Assembly (NCBI GenBank): GCA_039889245.1
Contig: JAZGVH010000002.1
Location: 1,860,001-1,924,000 of the forward strand
Length of the DNA stretch: 64,000 nt
Reading direction: 5' to 3'
Source of the DNA: Dermatophilaceae bacterium Soc4.6
Lineage (GTDB): Bacteria > Actinomycetota > Actinomycetes > Actinomycetales > Dermatophilaceae
Position 1 is the stretch's first letter; every line of letters begins with the position of its first letter. The notes below the pieces were generated by a model. It saw only the letters and a program-made list of their open reading frames with translations. It was not told the DNA's origin and made no database searches. Positions 44,001 through 52,229 of this stretch are shown in pieces. Both the position numbers and the translations under genes were made by a program.

Positions 44001-44542
44001 CCGGCATGCTCGCATCGGTTGCCCTCACAGCCGACCCCACAGCGGAGCCCGTCTGGGTGAATCGGCTGACGGCGGCCGCCTCCGTGGAACAACGAACCGC
44101 ATGGCTTCAGTCCATCAGTGAGCAATTCCGTGAGCTGCCCCTTGAGGCCAGGGGACAAGCTTGGCAGATCTGGATCTGCGACTATTGGGCCCAAAGGAAC
44201 CGGGCAGACCCTATGGTTCTCACTGCCAACGAGGCTTCCGAACTCGCCGAGTGTGTGCCTTGGCTGCCAGCAGCGGAGTTGGGGAAAGGAGTAGCCCTGA
44301 CCGTGGAGTCGCCTGCAAGGCTAAACGCCCATGCGGACTTTCTTTCAAGACTGCCGGAAGACTTTCTCAAGCAGTCATCTGAGCTGCTGTCACCCTTCTT
44401 GACGGCACTTATCAAACGCACCGTAGAGCCGTTCTACGGCGACTACTATCTGCGCCCCCTTCTCTCCGGTTTAGTTAAGCGACCGGGCGACTGGAACGCG
44501 CTTCGTGAGGCTGCTTTGCGTTTGGGAATATCCCTTGACTGA
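41063..44542 (+). CDS. SIR2-domain defence protein, DSR-like (1159 aa)
   Basis: Probable NAD+-depleting abortive-infection protein. The SIR2 domain occupies residues ~8-270: FTGAGISLDAPSSLP (residues 24-38), MVTTNYDLHLS (114-124), LVYLHGAADG (151-160, with the catalytic His), and NYTVLFVGYSHSDLVMRYL. About 880 residues follow that look like helical repeats, with many W/L-rich helices (AWLHKHGARSERLTAAIAQM, EEHPGFRSWMEVGWRE) and no Walker A motif, which argues against an Avs-type STAND ATPase. Length and layout resemble DSR1/DSR2, where the C-terminal superhelix senses a phage protein. The gene is visibly more AT-rich than the ICE backbone. Solitary, with its own ribosome site, directly after repeat site D. 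Confidence 0.8.
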   Translation: MRLGQVSMPEEVLSALDDERLVIFTGAGISLDAPSSLPTFLGLAESIVERVQSDIVPNSIEWRDRLDTLLGQLDEDSGIAVHDLARLLVSTPGSRPNANHQALVRLAARGVPRMVTTNYDLHLSTVADSLSLHLETHRAPALPLGHDFGGLVYLHGAADGPSDRLVVTDRDFGHAYLRQAWATRFLSELFRNYTVLFVGYSHSDLVMRYLGLALGRDTARYVLTHQPQDPMWARLGITAVGYPVVNHDHSALTECLAAWADLAEMGLLDHRQRIRSLIDTASELSPPEQSYLEASIRRHDRVDFFCSGAKSLQWLSWAANQPVFQALFSADQPDDEVLRGLAQWFAHTYAASTAEHSEAAWSTLTSAGGEVSITLWHALAQALHSTKEGPRPAHFRRWLRLLMWQDRPECQVDFLQYALVDTDPEEDPEIALELFEHLIEPRLLPKRGYGLFGPTLEAATRGSEYWLTESWIKVIRPMLPSRATDILALAEASIRKHYTLETAIAGKSWDHFAFRRSAIQPHAQDQYRKPLDAVIDAARDSIVSMASDRPAEAARVLQRWSASRQALYKRLALHAYTVSDLLTPDQKLGLVVANDLLPDREVAQELYKLVGAAAPQAGREAIDSLVLKLPLEGTDDVTRYTRFQLFAWLHKHGARSERLTAAIAQMQEIDPTLTPEEHPGFRSWMEVGWRESAPPMTTQDFHRKVRDDPKAATAYVQTFEPFPYPRQDVSSLEDALSMLADTIRMHPGDGFALWPHVHGAPELQDTIIRAWTFVDNPDDQVQIINLLLDLDLTLHLNAMTQFFMSANRDAPERWVGNPFTEELLWTTWEATVAKSEDDPTGDWVSRVINSPAGCIVDFWFQTFYQAWAKERDHWTGLREDHSAFLDMVLSGNSPQRLTALTQIAGRIHHLYDVDPEWCRSALLPLGNWDTDPRTAAAFWWGVLSFGRWNLKLLDDGLLDSLLSTTARLTEFGNDQRQRWAGMLASVALTADPTAEPVWVNRLTAAASVEQRTAWLQSISEQFRELPLEARGQAWQIWICDYWAQRNRADPMVLTANEASELAECVPWLPAAELGKGVALTVESPARLNAHADFLSRLPEDFLKQSSELLSPFLTALIKRTVEPFYGDYYLRPLLSGLVKRPGDWNALREAALRLGISLD

Positions 44543-44794
44543 AGCGCTGCGAGCATAATCCATCTGGGCACCTCGCGGCCGCTCGCTGCTGCGTCATAGT
44601 GGGCGGTAGGACGCAGGCGCCTCCGGACGTGTCGGAGGGCGGAGTGCGGACTGCCGTTCCGTCAGCCTCCGGCGGGAAGCGGTTCCGCGATGCCTGCATT
44701 GGCCGATCGACGCGCCCTGACGTGGAGCTGACGGCCAGCCACGCTTTGGGGTAGTGGTCCCGCGGGAGGCGCCGTAGTGGGAACGGCGCGGGGT
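44543..44794. other. Gap between SIR2 gene and ISAs1
   Basis: About 250 bases with no clear gene. CGCGGCCGCTCGCTGCTGCG at 44573-44592 followed by AGTGGGCGG weakly resembles the hairpin unit and could be a decayed end of the cassette series. Confidence 0.3.
44785..44794. repeat. Target-site duplication GGCGCGGGGT, left of ISAs1
   Basis: Identical to 46099-46108. Confidence 0.85.
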
Positions 44795-46098
44795 CAGGGT
44801 CCCGGAAAGGTCGGTCGGTAGGGCTGTGACCTGGGTCTTTACGTGGGTGTGACCGGCGTGGCGTGTGGGACGGGTGTGGCCCCAGGGGCTGAGATGGAAG
44901 TTCTTCAGGCCACCGTCTCAGCAAGGACCACACCCGCCGATGTCATCTTCGCCGATCACCCCTGCCGCCACGCAACCCGAGCGGGGCACTCGGGTCACCC
45001 ACCTTCTGGAGCTGCTCGAGACGGTGCCCGACCCGCGTGATCCCCGGGGGGTGCGCTACCCGTTGGCGGGGATCCTCGCGGTGGCGGTGACCGCGGTGAT
45101 GGCTGGAGCGCAGTCGTTCGCCGCGATCGCTGAATGGGCTGGTGACTTACCCCTGGACCACCGGACCAGGATCGGGCTGGGCGTCGTGGCCAGCCCGGAC
45201 GAGCCGACCCTGCGCAAGCTCTTCGCCCGCGTCGACGCCGACGCACTGGACCGCGTCCTCGGGGCGTGGCTGTGGACCCGCACGGACGACGTGAACGGGC
45301 AGCGGGTCATCGCCCTCGACGGGAAAACCGTCCGCGGTGCCCGCACCGCGACGACGAGCGCACCGCACCTGGTCGCCGCGCTCGACCACACCACCGGGAC
45401 CGTGGTCGGGCAGGTCGCCGTCGCGGTGAAGAGTAACGAGATCCCCGCCGTACGAGACCTGCTCGCGTGTTTCGACCTCACCGGTGTCGTCGTGACCGTC
45501 GACGCCATGCACACCCAGACCGACACCGCAGACGCGATCACCACCGCCGGCGGCGCGTACGTCTTCACCGTCAAGGGCAACACCCCCACCCTCCAGCGGC
45601 AGCTCAAGGCCCTGCCCTGGAAGGACGTCCCGCCGCACACCACGACCGTGACCAACCGTGATCGGCGGGCGACCCGCACCATCAAGTCCCTGACCGCCCC
45701 GACCTGGATCGGCTTCGCCGGCGCGGCCCAGGTCGCCCAGCTCCGCCGGACCGTGACCCGCGCCGGGACAAAGACCGTCGAGGTCGTGTACCTGATCACG
45801 TCCGCGACCCACACCACCGCCCCACCGGCCGTCCTCGCCTCCTGGGTCCAAAACCACTGGGCCATCGAGAACCGGCTGCACTGGGTGCGCGACGTCTCCT
45901 TCGACGAAGACCGCTCCCAGGTCCGCACCGGCCACACACCCCGGATCATGGCCACCCTGCGGAACACCGCCATCAGCGTCCTGCGCCTGACCGGCTGGGA
46001 CAACATCGCTCAAGCCCTACGACACCACGCCCGCGCAACCCCGAACGAGCCCTCACATGCCTGTTGACCTGCTAAAACGCGACCTTTCCGGGGCCCTG
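44795..46098 (+). mobile_element. ISAs1-family insertion sequence, complete (1304 bp)
   Basis: Terminal inverted repeats CAGGGTCCCGGAAAGGTCG (44795-44813) and, read inward on the minus strand, CAGGGCCCCGGAAAGGTCG (46080-46098), one mismatch in 19. A perfect 10-bp target duplication GGCGCGGGGT flanks it (44785-44794 and 46099-46108). Element length, transposase type and duplication length fit ISAs1. The intact transposase and exact duplication suggest recent movement. Confidence 0.92.
44940..46067 (+). CDS. ISAs1-family transposase (375 aa)
   Basis: DDE-type transposase. The N-terminal block LLELLETVPDPRDPRGVRYPL followed by LAGILAVAVTAVMAGAQSF is the DDE_Tnp_1-associated domain of ISAs1. Catalytic residues lie in VIALDGKTVRGAR (first Asp), VVTVDAMHTQTDTA (second Asp) and HWAIENRLHWVRDVSFDEDRS (Glu and YREK-like region). 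ATG 44940 gives the usual length; a 25-codon upstream extension lacks family similarity. It appears intact. Confidence 0.93.
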   Translation: MSSSPITPAATQPERGTRVTHLLELLETVPDPRDPRGVRYPLAGILAVAVTAVMAGAQSFAAIAEWAGDLPLDHRTRIGLGVVASPDEPTLRKLFARVDADALDRVLGAWLWTRTDDVNGQRVIALDGKTVRGARTATTSAPHLVAALDHTTGTVVGQVAVAVKSNEIPAVRDLLACFDLTGVVVTVDAMHTQTDTADAITTAGGAYVFTVKGNTPTLQRQLKALPWKDVPPHTTTVTNRDRRATRTIKSLTAPTWIGFAGAAQVAQLRRTVTRAGTKTVEVVYLITSATHTTAPPAVLASWVQNHWAIENRLHWVRDVSFDEDRSQVRTGHTPRIMATLRNTAISVLRLTGWDNIAQALRHHARATPNEPSHAC

Positions 46099-46108
46099 GG
46101 CGCGGGGT
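46099..46108. repeat. Target-site duplication GGCGCGGGGT, right of ISAs1
   Basis: Identical to 44785-44794. Confidence 0.85.
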
Positions 46109-46218
46109 CGATCCAAGAGTCGTTGAGGCTGATGTCCAGGCCGGCCATGTTCAGCTGAGCGGCGCCGATGGTGACCCGTCGCATCCGTGTGCTCTGAAAC
46201 GGAGCATCGGAGGACATC

Positions 46219-47961
46219 GTGCACCAGGGCACACCACTGAGATACGACGACCGCGTCTTTGCGGGCGCCATCCCTGGTGTCCTTGTCGTTTGGGGAGCGC
46301 TGTGGTCTGGTGCAGCCCTGTCCTCCGTCCTGACTGGGCGAGGGGTTCCGGCGGTCTCGTCTGCGGCTCCGCTCCTGGCACTCCTGACCCCCGGCGACCC
46401 GGCACGCGCTTGGGGCCATCCGATGGCGCCCCCTTGGCTGTACTGGTCCTGCACCATCGCGGTTGTCCTGGTCGGCGTGGCGCTGGCCGCCTTGGCGTAT
46501 CGCCTGCGGGTCGCGACACCGCGGGTCCCGGACATCCCCGAGGGCTGCGCCCCGGCGCGGATCGTCCGGCGGGTGGCCGGGGACCGGCAGTTGTCGGCCC
46601 GCGCCCACATCCTGCGGCCCGGATGGGCCCCGTCTACGATCACCGGTGTCGGGTTCCAGCTCGGCACGTCCCGAGGCATCCGGTGCTTCTCCTCCATCGA
46701 GGACTCGGTCATCGTCCTCGGACCGCCGCGATCGGGCAAGGGCCTCCACCTGGCGATCCCGATGATCCTCGACGCACCCGGTGCCGTGCTCACCACGAGC
46801 ACCCGCCCGGATAGTCTCGCCGTCACCCTGCACGACCGCAGCCGAAGGGGGCCGGTGGCGGTGTTCGACCCGCAGGGCCTCGCGCCCGGCATCCCCTCCG
46901 CGACGCGCTGGTCCCCTATTCGTGGCTGCCATGACCCCCACGTCGCCATGGTCCGTGCCAAGGCGCTCACCGCTGGAACCGCTGCCGGCACGACGGACTC
47001 GACGTTCTGGCAAGCCTCCGCCGAGCAGGCCGTCCGCTGTCTGCTGCACGCCGCCGGACTCGGCGAGGTCACCACCGCCGACCTCTACCGGTGGTCCCTG
47101 TCCGCGGTCCAGGCGCGGGAGGCGACGATGATCCTGGCCACCCACCCGGACGCGGCCACCGCGTGGCACCAGGCGTTGGACGCGATCATCAACTCCGACT
47201 CCCGCCAACGGGACTCGGTCTGGGCCATGGTGACGATCGCCTTCACTGCCCTCGCCGACCCGAAGGTCCTGGACGCCCTCTCGCCGACCCCAGGTGAGGA
47301 GTTCGACCCCGAGACGTTTCTACGGGGGGGCGGAACCGTCTACCTCCTGGGGACCTCCACCGGTACCGCTGCCACCGCCGGCCTGGTTGCTGCGTTCGTC
47401 GAGGACGTCGTCGAGACCGCACGCCGTCTCGCCGCCAGATCCCCGGCCGCCCGGCTCAACCCGCCGCTGACCTTGGTCCTGGACGAGGCGGCCAACTACT
47501 CGCTGCCTTCTCTGCCCTCCCTGATGTCCGACGGCGGCGGGACGGGCATCAGCACCGCGGTCGTCCTGCAGTCCCTGGCCCAGGCGCGAGACGTGTGGGG
47601 CGAACACGCCGCGTCGGCCATCTGGGAGGCCGCCATCGTCAAGGTCATCCTCGGCGGCGGCTCCAACGCCCGCGACCTGCAGGACCTGTCCACCCTGGTC
47701 GGACAACGTGACGAGCACACCACCACCAGCAGCCACACCGGGGATGGACACCGCTCCACCTCAACCTCCACCCACAAGGTCCCGATCCTCGAGCCTGCCG
47801 CGTTGCGGACCCTGCCGTTCAGCACCGCGATCCTGCTGCTGCGCTCCGCGCCACCGATCCACCTGACCCTGCGCCGGTGGACCGCCCGCTCGGACGCCAC
47901 CCAGCTCACCGCCGACCGAGCCGCCGTCGAAGAGGATCTGCGTGCGGGCCAGCGTGCTTGA
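46219..47961 (+). CDS. VirD4/TraG-like type IV coupling protein (580 aa)
   Basis: Delivers the relaxase-DNA complex to the channel. Two N-terminal membrane helices (AGAIPGVLVVWGALWSGAAL and CTIAVVLVGVALAALAYRL) precede the ATPase, with Walker A GPPRSGKG near residue 168 and Walker B region LVLDEAANYSLPSLPSLMSDGG near 418. The pattern STRPDSLAVTLHDRSRRGPVAVFDPQG is typical of VirD4-like proteins of actinobacterial ICEs. GTG 46219 has GGAGG 6 bases upstream. In related elements it normally follows the virB4-like gene directly. Confidence 0.88.
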   Translation: MHQGTPLRYDDRVFAGAIPGVLVVWGALWSGAALSSVLTGRGVPAVSSAAPLLALLTPGDPARAWGHPMAPPWLYWSCTIAVVLVGVALAALAYRLRVATPRVPDIPEGCAPARIVRRVAGDRQLSARAHILRPGWAPSTITGVGFQLGTSRGIRCFSSIEDSVIVLGPPRSGKGLHLAIPMILDAPGAVLTTSTRPDSLAVTLHDRSRRGPVAVFDPQGLAPGIPSATRWSPIRGCHDPHVAMVRAKALTAGTAAGTTDSTFWQASAEQAVRCLLHAAGLGEVTTADLYRWSLSAVQAREATMILATHPDAATAWHQALDAIINSDSRQRDSVWAMVTIAFTALADPKVLDALSPTPGEEFDPETFLRGGGTVYLLGTSTGTAATAGLVAAFVEDVVETARRLAARSPAARLNPPLTLVLDEAANYSLPSLPSLMSDGGGTGISTAVVLQSLAQARDVWGEHAASAIWEAAIVKVILGGGSNARDLQDLSTLVGQRDEHTTTSSHTGDGHRSTSTSTHKVPILEPAALRTLPFSTAILLLRSAPPIHLTLRRWTARSDATQLTADRAAVEEDLRAGQRA

Positions 47962-48045
47962 CCCGCCAGCCGCGTATGCCGTCCGGGCGTCACTCCCCGA
48001 CGGACACCCCGCTCGTCGCCCGCCACAGCGACAACAGGGAGCGCG

Positions 48046-48414
48046 ATGAGTGCCCCAGGGCACGGTGAACCAGACGGGTTCCGGCTCACCGCCGCCGTTC
48101 ACGTGCCGTCTCTGGACGAGTACCAGCGCGACGCCCTCCTGACCGACCTGCGCGAATGGGTCGCCCAGCTCGTCGACCGGTTCTCGATCGAGGTCCGCGT
48201 CATCCCGCCGTGCTGGGAGCGACACAACGGCATGCTCGAGGCGCTGGCGGCGCTCCGCGACCACGAACGCGCCTCGTTCGCGTTGACCGCGGCACCAACC
48301 GAGGCGGTCGACTGGTTCCGCGCCTACCGCGAGATCGAGGCCCTGCTCAAGGAGCTAGCCGCACTGACCCAGTGCTCAGTCCAGGAGCACCGCGACGCGG
48401 GCCGGCGTCGGTAA
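48046..48414 (+). CDS. Conserved ICE hypothetical, DUF4913-like (122 aa)
   Basis: ATG 48046 with GGGAG upstream. The central part reads VRVIPPCWERHNGMLEALAALRDHE. The pattern W(or I)-x-PPCW-x-xH-x5-L-x-x-L resembles DUF4913 proteins of actinobacterial conjugative elements. The C-terminal helix ends in a basic tail. Function unknown; placed between the coupling protein and replication-type genes. Confidence 0.55.
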   Translation: MSAPGHGEPDGFRLTAAVHVPSLDEYQRDALLTDLREWVAQLVDRFSIEVRVIPPCWERHNGMLEALAALRDHERASFALTAAPTEAVDWFRAYREIEALLKELAALTQCSVQEHRDAGRRR

Positions 48415-48539
48415 CCCGTGAGCTGAGTGCGCAATGGGTTGGCGGGCAACAGTTTCCAGTGCCCAACGGCCCGCTTGGTGCCCCCTCACCACGGTGGACG
48501 TAGAGGAACGCGGCACCGGGCCGTGTGGGAAGGGCCACC

Positions 48540-49175
48540 ATGTTTGACACCACGCCTGAGCACGGCCACCAGCGCGCGCAGCTGCTGAGCTTGGCCCTCG
48601 GCGCCCAACGCGGGATGAACCACGACCACCCCGCCGACTACTGGTACCTCAAGGGCACCCGCAACGCGGGCATCTATGCGGTCGCCGTGCTGGCCACCGG
48701 TTGCCTCGGCGACTCGGCCCGAGCCGCCGACGGCCGTGTCGACGACCTCATCACCAACGGGGCACAGGACGTCGCCGACCTCATGGCCGCGCTCGACCCG
48801 AGGCCGCAGGCCGAGGCCGAGGCCCGCAACGGTCTGACCTGGACCGGCCCGGTCTCTTTCGAACAGGTCACCTCCACATACCCCGGCATCGACCACGCCC
48901 TCGGCGCCCGGTGGGGCGTACAGCAGGACATCCGCCTCTCCCATCGGCGACCCCGCGACGGCACCGACGGTCTGCTCTACGCCTACGACCGCACCTGGGA
49001 CGAGTACACAGTCCTCGCCGACAGCATCGACGCCAACACCGTGGAGACGGCGGTAGCCGCCGCGCTGGCCCTCGATCCGCACCTGCCGGTCGACCGCTTC
49101 GCCCACGTGGTGCACGACATCAGGGCCGGGCGGTCGGCCCACGGAGCGGCGCCGGATCTAGGACCGGTGCTTTGA
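48540..49175 (+). CDS. Conserved ICE hypothetical (211 aa)
   Basis: Not recognised. ATG 48540 begins MFDTTPEHGHQRAQLLSLAL. The rest is soluble and slightly acidic, with NHDHPADYWYLKGTRNAGIYAVAVLATG in the first quarter and TDGLLYAYDRTWDEYTVLAD near the end. Its stop overlaps the primase start (TGATG), so the two are probably translated together. Confidence 0.6.
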   Translation: MFDTTPEHGHQRAQLLSLALGAQRGMNHDHPADYWYLKGTRNAGIYAVAVLATGCLGDSARAADGRVDDLITNGAQDVADLMAALDPRPQAEAEARNGLTWTGPVSFEQVTSTYPGIDHALGARWGVQQDIRLSHRRPRDGTDGLLYAYDRTWDEYTVLADSIDANTVETAVAAALALDPHLPVDRFAHVVHDIRAGRSAHGAAPDLGPVL

Positions 49176-50419
49176 TGAGCACCGCCACGGTCGACGTCGA
49201 CCGGGTGCGCGACCAGCACCCCATCGAAGACGTCGTCGCCGACGCCGGCGTCGACCTCCACCGGGCGGGTAGAGGCTGGATGGGCCGATGCCCCTTCCAC
49301 GACGACGCCACCGCGTCCCTGTCTGTCGGAGGCGTCGCCGACCGGTTCCACTGTTTCGGGTGCGGAGCGCACGGCGACGTCATCGACTTCGTCCGGCTCC
49401 GCTACGACCTGCCCTTCCGCGACGCCGTCGCCCGCCTGAACGGGGCCAGCACGCCAGCCCGCACTGCGCCGGTCATCGCGTTGCGACCCGGCCCGCCCAC
49501 CGCCGACATCTCGGCCCAGCGGGCACGGGTCATCAACGAGCTCGCCTGGTCGTACTACACCCGGCCCGTCGGGCACGCCGTCGCCCTCAGCTGGCTGCGC
49601 CACCACCGAAGCATCGACATCGACGCCCTCGAATCCCACGCCGGCGCTGCCATGGCAGGACACAGCGGATCCGGCTGGACCGGCCTGACCGATCACCTGC
49701 GTAGCGAAGGGATCACCGACGCGGAGCTGCTGGCCGTGGACCTGGCCCAGACGACCCGACGAGGCACCCTGATCGACACCCTGCGCGACCGGCTCATCCT
49801 GCCCATCAGGGACCACCACGATGACCTCACGGGGTTTGTCGGCCGGGACACCGCCGGCAACCCACGAGCACCCAAGTACCGCAACCCGACCCACACCCCC
49901 ACCTTCGCCAAGGCGAGCGCGCTCTACACCCCACGCTCCGGCCGCTGGGCTCGCACCACCATCATCGTCGAAGGGCCCCTCGACGCCCTCGCCATCGCCG
50001 CGTCGAGCGCGACGGCCAACCGGCCCGGGGCGATCACCGCTGTCAGCGCGTTGGGGACCACCGCCACCGCCGCCCAGGTCAACCAGGTCGTCACCCACGC
50101 CCCCGGGCACATCGTCATCGCCCTCGACGCAGACCCCGCCGGCCTCGAGGGCACGAAGCGGTGGGTCGACGCCGTAGGCCGCGGCCATCACCGGCCCGCA
50201 CTGGTCACCCGGCTGCCCGACGGGCTCGACCCCGCTGACTGGCTGGCCCTCCACGGACCCGACGGCCTGGCCGCGTTCGACCCCGACGCCCGCCACACCG
50301 GCCTCAACGTGCAGCCCGGCCCGGCCCAACCGCGGCCAGCGACGGCCGTCGCCACACCGCACGCCGCCCGGAACGTCGTCCACGTCTTCACCACCGCACG
50401 CACGCCCACCCTTCGCTGA
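49175..50419 (+). CDS. DnaG-like primase with CHC2 zinc finger and Toprim domain (414 aa)
   Basis: Synthesises RNA primers for replication of the element or for complementary-strand synthesis after transfer. The N-terminal zinc finger is CPFHDDATASLSV...FHCFGCGAHGDVIDF (residues ~38-70). The core reads LRDRLILPIRDHHDDLTGFVGR and APKYRNPTHTPTFAKASALY. The Toprim motifs are IIVEGPLDALAIA (~265) and HIVIALDADPAGLEG (~312). The DnaB-interaction C-terminus of chromosomal DnaG is missing, which is usual for ICE and phage primases. ATG 49175 overlaps the previous stop. Confidence 0.88.
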   Translation: MSTATVDVDRVRDQHPIEDVVADAGVDLHRAGRGWMGRCPFHDDATASLSVGGVADRFHCFGCGAHGDVIDFVRLRYDLPFRDAVARLNGASTPARTAPVIALRPGPPTADISAQRARVINELAWSYYTRPVGHAVALSWLRHHRSIDIDALESHAGAAMAGHSGSGWTGLTDHLRSEGITDAELLAVDLAQTTRRGTLIDTLRDRLILPIRDHHDDLTGFVGRDTAGNPRAPKYRNPTHTPTFAKASALYTPRSGRWARTTIIVEGPLDALAIAASSATANRPGAITAVSALGTTATAAQVNQVVTHAPGHIVIALDADPAGLEGTKRWVDAVGRGHHRPALVTRLPDGLDPADWLALHGPDGLAAFDPDARHTGLNVQPGPAQPRPATAVATPHAARNVVHVFTTARTPTLR

Positions 50420-50457
50420 CGCCGGACACCCCGGCAGCCGATCGAAAGAGCACCCTC

Positions 50458-50781
50458 ATGACCAGCACCGACCAACGCCTGCACGAGGCCGCGGGATATC
50501 TGTACCTGGCGGCAGCCGCAGCCGAACACCAGGCCGGTGACAGCCCCGCCCCCGAGCTGCTGACGATCGCCGCCCTGGCCCGCGCCACCGCCGCCCTCAT
50601 CTCGCCAACCCCAGCCCAGCCCGACGCCGACGCCGACGTCGCGTCCAGCCTCACCGCCAGCCTGGAGTCACTGGAGTCCATCGAGCCCGGCGACGGGCCA
50701 GCCGACCTGCCGCTCCTGGAATGGCACATCCACGACCTGCGCCGTATCGCCACCGGTATCGCCACCCAGGCACGACCATGA
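50458..50781 (+). CDS. Small acidic hypothetical protein (107 aa)
   Basis: Not recognised. Strongly acidic and alanine-rich (YLYLAAAAAEHQAGDSPAPELL, SLESLESIEPGDGPADLPLLE). It overlaps the next gene by 4 bases (ATGA). Acidic small proteins in conjugative elements can be anti-restriction DNA mimics, but there is no family support for that here. Confidence 0.55.
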   Translation: MTSTDQRLHEAAGYLYLAAAAAEHQAGDSPAPELLTIAALARATAALISPTPAQPDADADVASSLTASLESLESIEPGDGPADLPLLEWHIHDLRRIATGIATQARP

Positions 50782-52142
50782 GCACCACCACCGCCGCCGA
50801 CCTTCTCGACCGGGCCCACGCCCTGACCCGGGACCTTCGCCGCAGCGACAACACCCCCACCCGAGGCCAGTGGGACGCGTTCGACCACACCGTCCACCGG
50901 CTGCTGACCAACCTCCTGGGCCGGCGGGGGTGCAACATCCCCCACCGGAGCGAACGCCGCAACCAGCTCCTGAGCGCGGCACTGACCTACCCACAACCGT
51001 CGCGGGGCAGAACCACTGCCGTGAACCTGGCTCCCCGGTCGGCCAGGCCGACCGGCCTCGGCCTGGTCCCCGAAACTGCGGCTGGAGGTCACCTGGATGC
51101 CACGAATGACCACGGCACGTCCACGGCGACCCTCCCCGACCTCGACCTCCCGTCCGCCACCGACCCGGACCCTCTCGCACGGCTGACCTGCACCCTCGGA
51201 GCCCTCGCCGACCTCCTCGTCGACGCATCCCCCTGGGTCGTCACCTCCGGGCAGGGCGACCTGGCTGATGCCACCACCAGGGTTCTCAGCGTGGCCGCCG
51301 TCGCTGGCCGGCACACCCTCTCCGTCGGCAACCTCGACGACGCCGACCGCGTCCTAGCCGTCGGACAATGGGCCGAGCGCTCGATACGCCTCATCGGCGA
51401 ACGATCCGCCACCACGGCAACCCTCAACCGTGTCACCGCGACCCTCCCGGATCGGGCCTCTCACGGAGTCAACGACCGCCTCGAAACTGCCCGAGTCGAC
51501 TGGACTAACGCAGCACAGGCCGAGGTGGGCAGGCTGATCCCTAGCGTGGACGTCCTGCGCGTGATCGCCAACCAAGGCGCCCACCTCTACGGCCTGACCG
51601 CCGAGATGGTTCAAAACGGCCCAGGCCTCGCCCGCGAAGCTGAGCTGGTGCCCGACCTCGCGGACGCCGCCCGGGCCTTCCGGGCCGCCGACCGGCAATG
51701 GGCCGGGCTCACGACGCTCACCCGCCCCACCCATGAGTTCCTCTCCGAGAGCCGACGGCTCCTGGACGCGCTCAAAGCTGTGGCAGCGCCCCCCACCCTG
51801 GCTGCCACGGCCGAGCTGGACCCGGAGCGGACCCTCAGCGACCTGGTTGCCCTCGCGATCACCACAGCCGAACTGGCGGCCGAGACCAGCGACCTGCCGA
51901 TCCGACTGCTGAGATCCCACCTTCTCTTCGGCCCCGTTGACCGCCTGGCCGACCCCCTCGAACGCCTGAAACGGCGAACCGGGACGAGGGCTGTCTCCCT
52001 CGGCATCCTCGACGCACCCGACCTCCAGGCGCGATGGTTCGAGGCCGGGAGTGCCTCCCGGGCCGCCGCCCACCAGCTGGCGGTGAGGCATCCTGGACGT
52101 CGGGGTCCTGACGTCGCTCCGCGGGGATTCGCCCTCCTCTGA
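50778..52142 (+). CDS. Hypothetical helical protein of the ICE (454 aa)
   Basis: Not recognised. ATG 50778 begins MSTTTAADLLDRAHALTRDL. The protein is predominantly helical, with repeated alanine-rich segments (LADLLVDASPWVVTSGQGDLADATTRVLSVAAVAG, DLADAARAFRAADRQWAGL) and no membrane segment or nucleotide-binding motif. It forms a unit with the acidic 107-aa gene upstream, and the excisionase-like gene follows after about 90 bases. Confidence 0.6.
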   Translation: MSTTTAADLLDRAHALTRDLRRSDNTPTRGQWDAFDHTVHRLLTNLLGRRGCNIPHRSERRNQLLSAALTYPQPSRGRTTAVNLAPRSARPTGLGLVPETAAGGHLDATNDHGTSTATLPDLDLPSATDPDPLARLTCTLGALADLLVDASPWVVTSGQGDLADATTRVLSVAAVAGRHTLSVGNLDDADRVLAVGQWAERSIRLIGERSATTATLNRVTATLPDRASHGVNDRLETARVDWTNAAQAEVGRLIPSVDVLRVIANQGAHLYGLTAEMVQNGPGLAREAELVPDLADAARAFRAADRQWAGLTTLTRPTHEFLSESRRLLDALKAVAAPPTLAATAELDPERTLSDLVALAITTAELAAETSDLPIRLLRSHLLFGPVDRLADPLERLKRRTGTRAVSLGILDAPDLQARWFEAGSASRAAAHQLAVRHPGRRGPDVAPRGFALL

Positions 52143-52229
52143 ATCGCTCCTTGGAGGGCAGCCGACGGCCACGGGTGCCTCCAACGCGACGTGGTCGGTG
52201 CACAAGGTCGCCCGAGTTCAGGAGGAACC

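Noticed and set aside
32296-46108. Composite transposon bounded by two IS elements
   Set aside because: The flanking elements belong to different families (IS1380 and ISAs1), and each has its own perfect target duplication, so they inserted independently.
49175-50383. 466-aa minus-strand frame opposite the primase
   Set aside because: Shadow frame; the plus strand has an intact zinc finger and Toprim motifs.
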